Source: Oegoconia quadripuncta (lineage: Eukaryota; Arthropoda; Insecta; Lepidoptera; Autostichidae). From it: a DNA stretch of 64,000 bases. Shown here piece by piece: positions 43,918-54,495 of this stretch. Both the position numbers and the translations under genes were made by a program. The stretch covers positions 687,001-751,000 of the forward strand of contig OX438745.1 in the NCBI GenBank assembly GCA_949316235.1. Reading direction: 5' to 3'. Numbering within the stretch: the stretch's first letter is position 1; every line of letters starts with the position of its first letter. The notes under the pieces were generated by a model, which saw nothing but the letters and a program-made list of their open reading frames with translations, had not been told where the DNA came from and made no database searches.

Positions 43918-44306
43918 CTTACCGACTCATAGTCACACCAAGTTATCACACCAGTGTTACAAACAGGATCCTTTTTCTTGTTAGTCACACTACTAATTTT
44001 TCCACACCATTTATTGTATTTATTCCCTAACTAGTGCTGTCCTAGCCTGTCCTGTCCTGTAAAATGGAATGTCATCTGGGATGTCATCTATATTTAACTG
44101 GCGCAAGCGAGCCGGACGAGTGCGAGCGAAGCACCCCGACATATTATATATTAGTTTGTTCCTGTTAAATGTAATCTAGTTTCACAGGTACAGCAATAGC
44201 AATTATAGTATAAATGGTGTGGAAAAATTAGTAGTGTGACTAACAAGAAAAAGAATCCTGTTTGTAACACTGGTGTGATAACTTGGTGTGACTATGAGTC
44301 GGTAAG
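43918..44306. mobile_element. Foldback element with about 95-bp arms
   Basis: Left arm 43918-44013 (cttaccgactcatagtcaca ... ctaatttttccacaccattt) is nearly a perfect reverse complement of the right arm 44211-44306. The loop of about 200 bp is GC-richer (gcgagccggacgagtgcgag) and has no ORF. No transposase and no second copy in the window. Confidence 0.85.
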
Positions 44307-44334
44307 GGAGATTTTTTTCATTCGTTAGATTGGT

Positions 44335-44440
44335 CTTGTTACCCTGAGTGTCACAGGATACATTGTATGGTAAAAAATTCAACATGGCGTCCGCAAAATA
44401 CAAAATACGCTGTCGGGTTTTTTGCTTTTTATAAATACAT
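44335..44440 (+). repeat. Family J repeat
   Basis: gtgtcacaggatacattgta, aaattcaacatggcgtccgc, aaaatacgct. Confidence 0.65.
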
Positions 44441-44452
44441 ATTTAAAATTTT

Positions 44453-44715
44453 AACGACCGTTTGGTGTAGTGGTTAGAAACACTGACCAATTCGACTGAC
44501 TGGGTTCGAATCCCGCTAGGGGCATATGTTTGTATGGTGAATACAGTAATGTGTTCCCGAGTTATGGATGTTTTTCATTAATTTGTGTATTTATTTACAA
44601 AAAAAAATGTATTTGTGTAGTGTATCAACCATCTGGTATCCATAAAACAAGCCTAGTTGCTTAGTGTGGAACTAGATGGCGCTGTGGGTACGTGCAAAGA
44701 TATTTAGTTATTATT
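44453..44715 (+). mobile_element. SINE-B, full-length
   Basis: A-box tggtgtagtgg. The B-box reads gggttcgaatcc after a small change in the anticodon-like region. Body normal. Confidence 0.88.
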
Positions 44716-44969
44716 ATTTATTAGTTCACTAAATCTTTGACTAAGTTACACGCTATTAATTTATTATAGAAAAGTTCGGTTACAAATCTTGCAAAGTTAA
44801 AGATTTAGTAGTCAGCTGATTTATACTTTTCCTTTATAATGATTTAAATACTAAATTCTGAACGTAAATTTAAAGAAACTTTAAGGAAAATTGGCACCAT
44901 CTTAGATAACACGTTTAATAGTCTTCCCAGTTAACCCAAGTCGGTGTCCTACAGCAGCGGCTTAAAAAC

Positions 44970-45122
44970 AATGGATGTTTTTCATTTATATATGTATTTA
45001 TTTACAATAAAATGTATTTTGTGTAGTTTATCAACACATCTGGTAACCATAACACAAGCCTATAGATGCTTACTATGGACTTAGATGGCGCTGTATGCAT
45101 GTGTAAAGATAATTATTTATTA
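44970..45122 (+). mobile_element. SINE-B, 5'-truncated
   Basis: Starts atggatgtttttcattta, ends tgtgtaaagataattattta. Confidence 0.85.
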
Positions 45123-45699
45123 TTTAAAATTATATTTGTTTAATACATTGCCACTAACGCATATAATGATACTCATATAAGAGTGACCTAAACGATAGCG
45201 ATAGAGATCGAAGGCTCGGAGCGCTCTTGTTTCCAACCAATTATGTTTATGATCTTGTTTACGTAACAACATCGTCGTAACAGATGAATATCGCTATCGT
45301 AACTTTTACGATAATTACCCCTCCGCCCTCGTCGCACCGTCTCTGTTTGGGTGTTTTTGAATTACATCAAATGCTCGTAATTTTGTTATTATTACGTCAG
45401 CCATAATAACAAAACAGTTGACTGATAAAGGTTGTATGTGTTATCTATTTTGGACATGTTTCTTATATATTTTTGTGAACTAATCAATACTACTACATAT
45501 ACGGTTAACTGGCATACATTAATGAAAAAAAAAAAAATGAAAAAAGTTTATTTTCGACTTTAGTAGGTATAAACTATAGACTAAGGTTGGGATCTCCTAT
45601 TAAGTATACAAGTATACTTGTGCCAGGAGGGCCCGCTCTTCCATATCTAAATGTTACATTGAAAATAATGTTAGTTAGGTTAAAAAAATAGATGTTTTT
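45123..45699. other. Low-repeat; short inverted motif
   Basis: acgatagcgata (45194) and tatcgctatcgt (45287) are perfect complements about 80 bp apart, possibly the ends of a tiny MITE. 45545-45690 resembles a LINE 3' end (compare 32455-32560). Confidence 0.4.
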
Positions 45700-45792
45700 A
45701 TGTGTGTGTGTGTGTATGTGTATGTGTGTGTATGTGTGTGTATGTGTGTGTATGTGTGTGTGTATGTGTGTGTGTGTGTATGTGTGTGTGTA
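45700..45792 (+). repeat. (TG)n/(TATG) microsatellite
   Basis: About 90 bp of tgtg interrupted by tatg. A minus-strand ORF of His-Thr repeats here is an artefact. Confidence 0.97.
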
Positions 45793-45995
45793 CATTACGT
45801 AAGTTATGTCATGCCATAAAACCATATATTTCAATTATAATGCAAACTTAAGGAAATAAAGACATTATAGTATTTTTCAAATCAGTGAATAGAATAATCT
45901 CAATGATATAGGATATAGTCGCATTCCAAACAAGTGAATTGAATGTAATATTCAATTTAAGTAATTCAGTAGAGCTTCCGTTTCATCATAACTAA

Positions 45996-46375
45996 GAGTT
46001 TTTAACCAAACAATTTATCAACAATCAACAAAAAATTAATCTAAATGAAAAACAATTTAAAAACCATGTCAAAACAACATTAACAAAAAAAGGTTATTAC
46101 AAAATTAGTGACTACCTGAATGACAAAAACGCTTGGTGTACTTCGCCCAGCTCCCAAAAATTATAAAATTATATTAGTTGTATACTTTTATATATGTAAA
46201 AGAAAAGAAAAATGATCCTGTGGGTTTCTTGCGCCGCTTCTTTTCCCACAGATGATTTCCCTTTCCGAAGCGGTGGTAGCTTGGACATACTGACTGACCG
46301 AAAATTTAAACCCTATTTTTATTTCCAATAGAAATAAATGCTTGAAGTTTGAAGTTAATTTTACCTTTTTAAAAA
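45996..46375 (+). pseudogene. LINE-G C-terminus and 3' UTR, reference copy
   Basis: Open frame INLNEKQFKNHVKTTLTKKG, YYKISDYLNDKNAW, CTSPSSQKL-stop (46164-46166), preceded by an in-frame TAA at 45993. The 3' UTR contains ttgcgccgcttcttttccca, gaagcggtggtagcttgg and gaaataaatgcttgaagttt. This is the ORF2 end of a CR1/jockey-like LINE; RT and endonuclease are absent. Confidence 0.82.
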
Positions 46376-46388
46376 AAAAATATTGTAA

Positions 46389-46510
46389 CCCTTCTTTTTT
46401 ACTTTTTTACCGATTTCAAAAAGGAGGAGGTTGTCAATTCGGTTGTATTTTTTTTATATTTGCTACCTCAGAACTCAGTAATTTATAAACCGATTCGGAA
46501 AATTCTTTTT
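46389..46510 (+). repeat. Dispersed repeat with accgatttcaaaaaggagg
   Basis: gatttcaaaaaggaggaggt then tcaattcggttgtatt, a common lepidopteran phrase. Reverse traces are at about 47215 and 51470. Confidence 0.5.
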
Positions 46511-46704
46511 TTATTTAATAGGACATATTTCCAGAATGGTCGCTTGTTCATCATAATCCAGTTCTGATGGTGAGATCTATGAATCTGCTTATGAGCAGAT
46601 CTGTAATGCGTAAGTGCAATAATTCAATTAACAGACTTCAGTCAGGTTCTATTTTCTGAACGTAAATTCTTGACTCGTTTGTGTAAATACCAATATCGCT
46701 ATTA

Positions 46705-46843
46705 CTTTTTTTATACACGACGGGTTCGTACGTTGACCTCAATCACACCTGATGTTAAGTGAAGATGAGGTCGAAGGTCGAAGCGTACTGACCCGGAAAC
46801 TCCGACACATTTGGGGACTGGCTATATTATCTCTGACAATCTT
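46705..46843 (-). mobile_element. SINE-A tail half, reverse
   Basis: tacacgacgggttcgtac to ctatattatctctgacaa; head half missing. Confidence 0.88.
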
Positions 46844-48029
46844 ATCGCTATATGTAAATCTGCCTATAATATGTGAGGATTTCCCTCAATTTTTCATAGA
46901 CTGTTACTATGTACAGTCTGTGGGGAGTCAGCTTTATGAATGAGCGTAAATTTAATATTAATAATAATAATTTTACGCTATGAAATAAAATATTTTGCTT
47001 TGACTAACGGAATCGCCAAAAATTGTTGAATGAACCGACATGACTGACGTTTCATTCTCTATCTCCGGTTGTCATAAATAAATTTAGTGAATGTCTGATG
47101 GATATTCATTAAATTTAATTTATAACAACTCTGGCGGTATTACCCATTCAAACAAAAAAAAAACAAAGACATCGCGTAATAAACATACAAAAAAATATAT
47201 TTAAAAACATACCTACAGTCAAATTGAGAACCGCGTTCTTTTTTTGAAATCATTTAAAAAGGAAAGAATTGCCTAAATGTAATTTTAAGCATGTGCAAGA
47301 GAATCGACGCTATATCTCTCCGGGTCATCGATACATAAGGCCAGAACTTAGTGCAAGAAAAAATCGCTGGCATTTTATCAATCGTTTCCTTTTCCTTACC
47401 AAAAAGTTATAATTAACAATTCACCCCAAAACTTCCATCCGAGCCCAAAAAGTAAATAACAAAATCATTATTATTTAAATTCTCAATTTTAATATTCAAA
47501 ACCGAATTCTGACTGGATCGGATATTTAATTAAAGAGCAAAAAAAAAAGAAAGAAAGAGCGGTAAAAGTAGGCGCGAGGAGGGCGTCGATTTCGCCGCCG
47601 ACTCGATAATCGAAACGGGAGAGCGAAGCGAAAATTATTATTCTGTCAACGACATATCTGAACTTGATCAATTAATAATTGGATGGGATGGCACGACCGC
47701 CTTTTCTTAATGGGGCCCGTTATTGAGAAGGCCAGGACAATAAATTGAATTGCAAGCCGTCATACTTGAGGAATTCGTTTAATCTAGCGACGGCGGCTAG
47801 GGGGGGCGGTGGGGGGGCTTGCGGAATTCCAGGGGGGCTGAGGTATGATAGACTATTTGCCAATAAATTACTTTTAAACGGTTGGTTGACGTGCTGTATC
47901 CACCATCTCGTTACAATCGGGTTTATGAAAGAGAGGACTGACCGCGCCCGATGTTACTTAACTTTGCTAATCGAAGACCAATTCAACCGTCACATGACTC
48001 AATGATACGGTTACGGTAAACAAGATACG
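46844..48029. other. Mostly low-repeat; no gene
   Basis: LINE-like tail at 46845-46995 (tgcctataatatgtgagg...gaaataaaatattttgcttt). A GC patch at 47560-47630 and a G-run cluster at 47800-47837. No supported ORF. Confidence 0.35.
47800..47837 (+). other. Potential G-quadruplex
   Basis: G7-C-GG-T-G7 at 47800-47817 and a G6 run at 47831-47836. Enough GGG tracts for an intramolecular quadruplex. Confidence 0.5.
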
Positions 48030-48285
48030 GGTTACAAAATGGAGATGGCGGGTTGAATTCGCAGCGGGGTAATTGTTTAGTACCTACTCGGTTTGGTCAT
48101 TTAAAAAAGGTCTGCCTGGCTAGCTACCACCATCTTATCTAAGTCAGCCACCTCGCAACAATATTATTGTTTCAATTGTTTGAGATAAGCTAACTATCCT
48201 CTCAAATGTTGGGGGTTCCGGGTGAGAGCGCTTCCGCCTTCGGCTTCATGTATGTTTGACATCAAGCTATCATGCATAAAAATAT
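48030..48285 (+). mobile_element. SINE-A, old degraded copy
   Basis: cagcggggtaattgtttagt, ctggctagctaccaccatct, cttccgccttcggcttcatg. Many changes and small deletions. Confidence 0.8.
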
Positions 48286-48404
48286 AGCGAATGCGACTGC
48301 GCCAAGCGCTCTTCAATCAATATTCGCTGTATCTCTATTTCCCAGCTCTTTGATATATTTTTATTCAATATCAATTTAATTCAATCCATAATATTAATAG
48401 TCAA

Positions 48405-48455
48405 TCAAGTCAAGTTGGTGTAAGTGTCCGAAATATTTATTATATTATTTATTAT
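48405..48455 (+). mobile_element. SINE-C tail scrap
   Basis: ttggtgtaagtgtccgaaat then (ATT)n, as at 4683-4722. Confidence 0.65.
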
Positions 48456-48489
48456 AATTGTTAAGATAACAATTTAAGTATTTAAAAAG

Positions 48490-48690
48490 CAGATAGCATA
48501 TGTTGTATTTTGCGGACGCCATCTTGTTTTTTTCTTACTAAAAATGTATCCTGTGTAGATCATCAATTTAGTATCTCGATCTAGGGAAGATATAGTCATA
48601 TTTATGATAAATTGTATCCTATGACACTCTTAGGATCAAGTTGATAAACGACACCTTGCACTCCAAAATCGGTAAACTTTATTTTACTGA
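48490..48690 (-). repeat. Family J repeat, reverse
   Basis: gtattttgcggacgccatct, aaaaatgtatcctgtgta, aacgacaccttgcactccaa. Confidence 0.65.
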
Positions 48691-48711
48691 CGAATAATGA
48701 AAATCTAACTA

Positions 48712-48920
48712 TAATAAATATAAATGCGAAAGATTAGATGTTTGTTTGTTACTCAATCGCGGCGAAACGGATGAACGGATTTGGATGAAATTTGTTATAT
48801 AGGTAGAAAACAAACCCTGGATTGTAACATAGGATATTTTTTATCCCGATAAACTGAGTAAATAAATTTCCGCGATAAAGTTATTCTACGTAAACCAAGC
48901 CGCGGGCGGAAAGTTAGTTA
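48712..48920 (-). mobile_element. RTE-like 3' tail, reverse
   Basis: tataaatgcgaaagattaga, gaacggatttggatgaaatt, gccgcgggcggaaagttagt. Confidence 0.72.
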
Positions 48921-49719
48921 TGAATAAATTAAGTTCACAACGACTATCACAAAATTACTGGTCTACACCCTTTCAAACCTCCTCGATAGAATAGCACATA
49001 TCGCAGGGGGCTTAGGGGGGCTCGCATGCCAGCGTAACCCCTACAAAGGAGAATGCCAGAGATAGCAGGCGACATATCTACGCGGGCGCGCGGTTAATAT
49101 TGCGAGACGTACCGATGGAAATGGGGCGAGTGTGTGTGGCCGCCTTAATATGAGCTTGAACATACCGTTTACATACTGATCCACTACTGGGCTGGCATAA
49201 GGCGTGCTTTGGATTGCTTTTCATGGAAGGCCTTGCTCCAACTATGCCGGGCAATTTAATTTATTTCATGCAATTATAGATGGAATAGATTTTTAGTCAG
49301 AATCATAATCATTCATTTAGAACTATGTTGCAAAGGTGGATATTACAATATTTTAGGATTGGTAGTTCGACAGTCCTTACCAACAGCGTATAATATTAGA
49401 TAGATAGATAGATAAAGCGTTTATTTGCATATTACAGAAACACATACAAAAATATTCGACTAAACAATAATTCTGCTTGGTGTTATTCTTACACAATGTA
49501 GCCTTATTTCACAATGTAGCATTTATTAGTTGTGTAGAAGCATGCATTAAGTTGTGAATTTATGAATATAATTTATTTATTGAAAATATAAAATCAATTT
49601 ATTATTAATACTAATATTATAAATTTAACATTGGTATTGCTGAAAAAATGTGAAAGTATAGATAATATAAAATCATAGTGGGATATATGTCAATGGTGCT
49701 CTGATAAAGACTTTATCTT
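48921..49719. other. Low-repeat; GC patch
   Basis: 49000-49230 is GC-richer (gggggcttaggggggctcgc, ctacgcgggcgcgcggttaa) and single-copy. From 49405 there is (GATA)n then a gcgtttatttgcat phrase like those at 19205 and 54240. Confidence 0.35.
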
Positions 49720-49850
49720 CAAACTTCAAGCATTTATTTCAACGTAAGATACATGATATCATTTGTTGAATGTCAGTTTAAATCTACTGGAAATAGAAGG
49801 GCTTATTGTATTTATCTGTCAGTCAGTATGTCCAAGCTACTATCTATCTT
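49720..49850 (-). mobile_element. LINE-G 3' tail, reverse
   Basis: gcatttatttcaacgtaaga, atcatttgttgaatgtcagt, agtatgtccaagctacta. Confidence 0.78.
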
Positions 49851-50039
49851 ATAAATCAAATCAATTTGAGGCTACGACACCACAGATAGACATACAGACA
49901 GGGCTCAAACATATAACACCCCTCTTTAGGTCTAGATTTAAAAATAAATACTTTTTCATTTGAATAATCTGTTAAAGTTCCATCTAATCTGAACACAATA
50001 CCTCGTTTCAATACATTTCAAAAGGAGAAAAAACTTTTT

Positions 50040-50150
50040 TCTCTCCCGGTCGCATCTCGTGCGGGCGTGCGTTAGACATGACGAATGCTCAGATTGACGT
50101 GAAATAGATATTTGAATGGGACCGCTTCATCCGCCATGTTGGATCGGCCA
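50040..50150 (-). repeat. Family S repeat, reverse
   Basis: Reverse of 20700-20825: ctctcccggtcgcatctcgt, tcagattgacgtgaaataga, ccgccatgttggatcggcca. Confidence 0.65.
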
Positions 50151-50449
50151 CTCTACCGTGATTGGGCCGGGGTGGGGCTGTGGACCCCCTAGATTATTAG
50201 CAATTAGCATTTTCTCCCAAAACTGTGATATATATCAATTTTTTGAAATGATTTTTTATTGAACTTTGATTATAACTACATTCGTTTTGTTCTATTTTGT
50301 TGTATGTATTTTTGAATTACTTAACCATTTTTTTTTATTTGTAGTATTAGTAAAGTCTAAATTATTTATTTTGACTTTTACAATTTACTTTATATGTTTA
50401 CCTCTAGATTGTATAATGATTACTATTTAATAGTGACTTTCCACCTAAT

Positions 50450-50715
50450 TATTTTATAGGAATTGTAATAATGAAAAAGGAGAATCTGTAATTGGCATAA
50501 CTTTAATTTAATTTTTTCAATTTACTTTTATTTGATTACAAATAAAAGTTAATTGAAAAAATTAAATTAAATTCTAAAGTCTTAAAATATTAATTTTAAG
50601 AGTACATGAGCTACTTATGTAATATATGTAAGCAACTGTTTATCTCTCAAATAAATGAACAACATAAATAACTTTGGCTTATGGATTTTGTGTAATAATT
50701 TTTATAATGTTGCTA
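50450..50715 (+). repeat. Family P repeat with insertion
   Basis: Matches 41640-41735, but is interrupted between ggcataacttt and aactttggctta. Confidence 0.7.
50505..50667 (+). mobile_element. 163-bp insertion with long hairpin at its 5' end
   Basis: Flanked by ataacttt at 50497-50504 and 50668-50675 (8-bp target duplication). The ends tttatctctcaaataaatga suggest a LINE 3' end. A 33-bp stem (50502-50534 with 50539-50571, one mismatch, loop ATTA) overlaps the 5' end. Confidence 0.7.
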
Positions 50716-50957
50716 TTAATAATAATAATAATAAATATTTCGGACACTTACACCAATCACCCAGTCCCAAACTAAGCAAAGCTTGTGCTATGGATACTAG
50801 ATAACGGATAAACATACATAAATATTTATATAAACATCCATGACTCGGGAATAAATGTTCGTATTCATCACACAAACATTTACCCCTCGTGGGATTCGAA
50901 CCCGCAACCGTTGGTTTCGCTGACAGGGTCACTATCCACTACACCAACCGGTCGTCT
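50716..50957 (-). mobile_element. SINE-C, full-length, reverse
   Basis: (AAT)n tail, tttcggacacttacaccaat, B-box complement ggattcgaacc, cactacaccaaccggtcg. Confidence 0.87.
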
Positions 50958-52019
50958 GATTCTGATTATCCAAAAATAAAAAAAAACGAGTGAACATTTA
51001 TTTTATTTTATTTTAATTATTCGGGATAACAACAACTTATCATATTAGAGAGATTACAATAGATCCACAACTTAATTAATTTGAGAACATAATGCATATT
51101 ATTTATATAAAGCTCAGTTCAGTTCAGTACCTCGACAGCACATTATGTGATATTATTGTCAAATTTATATTTATATATAATTAACCTTTGACATTGTAAT
51201 GTATTTTAATTAAATTTTGTTTGACTATATAATGTAATTTTATGTGCATGCTAAATTATTATTTGTATACCTAAGTTTGAGGTAGAATATAGAGCACAGT
51301 CATTATTTATTGTAACATCTTGACATGTAAACCTACCTATATTCACAAATAAAGAATTATTGTATTGTATTGTAACAAAACACTAAAACTTGTCCAACCA
51401 ACTAACTAATATAGCGTTCTAATAAATCTCGGAGATATCGGTGTACATACATAAGAAAACATACAAACGGCCGAATTGAGAACCTCCACCTCTTTGAAGC
51501 ATGTTGATAAAAGCTTGTAAATAGATTAAATTGCAATACGATTAGGATTCATTGTTCCTTAACCACGTTAGCTGCTAACATAATTCTGCTCCTGATTGTA
51601 CATGGGATTCCAATTCCACTGATTCCATTTTATCGGGACCGATCGACAGACGAACGCAAATCGAGGTACAATAAAAACCAATTCCGTTCACAACTAAATT
51701 ATAAAGCACATTTGCACCGACCGGTGGGTCGTAACGGTACCGTGGGTTGATTGAGTGGGGCGTTATCTCTTCCCGTGGGAGTTTGTAAACGATATTTGAA
51801 AATACTTTTTTTATGGTCGGTTTTTACGGCTGTGCGTTCATAGTGGTTGGTAACGTCGTAGTTCCTGTGATTTCCACTGGCTCAAAAGTTTAAGTATCAA
51901 TAGCTTAACCCTTATTAAAAAAAATGGTTTCTGTTATTTCTCGTACAAATTTGGATCTTTTACGACTTATCATCTAAACTATTATTATAGTTTGTATGTA
52001 AGTTTAATAATAATAAATG
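50958..52019. other. Low-repeat; one LINE tail
   Basis: 51270-51375 is a LINE-like 3' end (agagcacagtcattatttat ... cacaaataaagaattattg). 51570-51780 is single-copy with normal composition. No ORF. Confidence 0.4.
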
Positions 52020-52205
52020 AACTTTCAGATGTACTTAACAATTAAGAAATTATTTGTGCTAACCCACTTAATTACTCGTATTGAATTCCGTGATGATAGG
52101 TTTGCCTGGAAGAGATCGCTGTTAGCGATAAGGCCGCCTAATTTGTAGTTTCTATAAGATATTTAAATGTACCTTCCTTATTTAAACAATAAAGCGTATT
52201 TGATT
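52020..52205 (+). mobile_element. LINE-K 3' end, recent copy
   Basis: gaactttcagatgtacttaa through gatcgctgttagcgataagg to caataaagcgtatttgatt. Differs from 62548-62745 by about two bases in 180. Confidence 0.82.
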
Positions 52206-52645
52206 AATAATAAATGTCTTTGCACAAACACACAGCGCCATCTAAGTCCACAGTAAGCATCTAGGCTTGTGTTATGGATACCAGATGGTTGATAAACTAC
52301 ACAAATACATTTTTTTTTTGTAAATAAATACATGTATAAATGAAAAACTTCCATAACTCCGGAACGCATGTCTGTATTCATACATACATACATACATAAT
52401 GTCACGCCTGTTTCCCGTTGGGGTAGGCAGAGACCACAGACTTCCACTTGCTACGATCCTGACACACCTCTTCTGCTTCCTTCACTCTCATAAGGTTGTT
52501 CATACATGCTCGTCGGTTTAGGGTACTCTTGACTTGGCCTTTCTTTAAGACGTCATATGTCTGTATTCATCATATAGCGGGATTCGAACCCGCGACCATT
52601 TGGTATAGTAGCAGAGTTTCTAACCACTGCACCAAACAGGTTGTT
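52206..52645 (-). mobile_element. SINE-B split by LINE-type insertion
   Basis: SINE-B at 52206-52377 and 52554-52645. The insert (52378-52553) carries (ACAT)n, cacgcctgtttcccgttggg and gtaggcagagaccacagact, an RTE-like 3' region. Confidence 0.82.
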
Positions 52646-52910
52646 TGTTGCTCAATCACGGCGAAACGGGTGAACGGATTTGGATGAAATTTGGTACATC
52701 CCCAACCCGCATTGGGCCGGCAGACTATATAGCCCATACTCCCTCATATACGAGGGAAGGCCTATATCCCTGCAGTGGGATGTTTACGGGCTGATGATGA
52801 TGATGATGACATACATACATAATGTCACGCCTGTTTCCCATAGACCTCCACTTGCTACGATCCTGACAAACCTCTTAATATAATTTGCTCATCGGCTATG
52901 ATTTTAATCT
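52646..52910. repeat. Composite repeat block 2
   Basis: Same ordered sequence as 25933-26690 minus the LINE insertion there, ending ctcatcggctatga. Confidence 0.78.
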
Positions 52911-52924
52911 ATAAAAAGGAGCAT

Positions 52925-53220
52925 CAAAGTCAAAGTAAAAAATGCTTTATTTTGTAGGTACACAGAGTACACTTAAAATAGTCAATTTTAATTTTACACT
53001 TTTTAAGCTACTGCTTGTTCAAAATGCAATTTTCCTCTGAGAAGAATAAGCATTATATTTCATTATTAATTGTGAAATACTCTGGCAAGCGAACGATCTG
53101 ATTATGTCCAAGGATGATTATCATCTAAATAGTCTGATATTTTGTAATATGCTTTGTTAATAAGTTTCTGATTTATAGTATCTTTAAATTTATTGAGAGG
53201 AAGACTTTGTATATCGATCA
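52925..53220 (-). mobile_element. LINE-H 3' end, reverse
   Basis: aaaatgctttattttgtagg, tacacttaaaatagtcaatt, gcgaacgatctgattatgtc, and the start of the ORF2 complement (tttaaatttattgagaggaa). Confidence 0.8.
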
Positions 53221-53227
53221 ATCAAGC

Positions 53228-53375
53228 TTTCGACGAAACGTGAATCGATTAAGAGTCCGTTCTATATAAAATGTCATCGGTCAGTAGTAGTTTCGACGAA
53301 ACGTGATTCTATCAAGAGTTAAGTCTATGTAAAATATCAGCGGTCAACAGTGATTTCGACGAAACAGTTCGATAG
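53228..53375 (+). repeat. 63-bp tandem repeat
   Basis: Units start at 53228, 53291 and 53354 with tttcgacgaaacgtg, whose first 11 bases (tttcgacgaaa) are palindromic around the central a. Two full units and a partial one, with about 20 percent divergence by eye. Confidence 0.85.
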
Positions 53376-53384
53376 ATAGATATA

Positions 53385-54239
53385 CAGGGCGTCCCAAAGT
53401 TATGGGACATGAAGGGGAAGTACCTTAAATATCGTAGATAGTGAATTTTGCTCAAAGAAGACTTTATGTTATTTTTAAAAGTTAGTAATTCTGCATTCAT
53501 AGATTTTCTAAAAATTATTTGCTTCGGCTGGGAATCGAACCGACTCAAATGTGAAAAAAAAAACACCCTACTTTTATGATGCCAATCGAAAGAATAGCTA
53601 AAAAATAATAACTCTGCCTAAGTAACATAGTATTTTAAAAGAAAGGAACAACGTGAAATTAATCATAAATATCTTAAAAAGTATGCATTCAAACAAACGC
53701 TGTCATAAACTGTTCCATTTTCAAATTATAAATTATTTATTTTTGTTTTTAATTTGCCTTCTGTCTAGCTTACAGAGGACGTATTGAAATACAAGTTTTA
53801 TCATTTCATCTACACGTGCACTTATAATAAGGAAAACTATGTTAGTACCTATTTTATGAAGTGGGTACTTATTTACGAATAATCAATGCTATCTTTGGAA
53901 TGATAATATCGCTACTTTTCGAACGTCGTCGGCAATAAATAACTTTCTTGAAATTTGACTCAATCATTTTATGTTGTTCCTTTCTTTTAAAATACTATGT
54001 TACTTAGGCAGAGTTATTATTTTTTAGCTATTCTTTCGATTGGCATCATAAAAGTAGGGTGTTTTTTTTTCACATTTAAGTCGGTTCGATTCCCAGCCGA
54101 AGCAAGTAATTTTTAGAAAATCTATGAATGCAGAATTACTAACTTTTAAAAATAACATAAAGTCTTCTTTGAGCAAAATTCACTATCTACAATATTTAAG
54201 GTACTTCCCCTTCATGTCCCATAACTTTGGGACGCCCTG
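53385..54239 (-). mobile_element. Non-autonomous relative of the mariner-like element
   Basis: Ends identical to 2235-3533 (CAGGGCGTCCC...GGGACGCCCTG), TA on both sides, long TIRs about 53385-53660 and 53970-54239. 53745-53965 is the reverse of 2510-2735. About 80 bp (53664-53742) is absent from the first copy. No transposase sequence remains. Length 855 bp. Confidence 0.87.
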
Positions 54240-54374
54240 TATAAAGCCTTTATTTGTTTCCACAGTCACACACATACATTTAGCTTATAATACATATTGA
54301 TACACAGATAAGGTAACATTTCAACGACAATAACATAATATTGTAACACTAACACAGTGTTTCGATATTCTTAG

Positions 54375-54495
54375 TATTTAGTTAGAATTTACCCTGGATT
54401 AAGGCATATTTTTTATCCCACGTAAAGTGAGTCGTTCATAATTTCCGCGATAAAGTTATTAAATGCAGGCGAAACCGCGGGCCGAAAGCTAGTGT
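54375..54495 (-). mobile_element. RTE-like 3' tail part, reverse
   Basis: tagaatttaccctggattaa, gcaggcgaaaccgcgggccg, gaaagctagt. Confidence 0.68.

Noticed and set aside
45574..45834. ORF of His-Thr repeats
   Set aside because: Translation of a (TG)n microsatellite.
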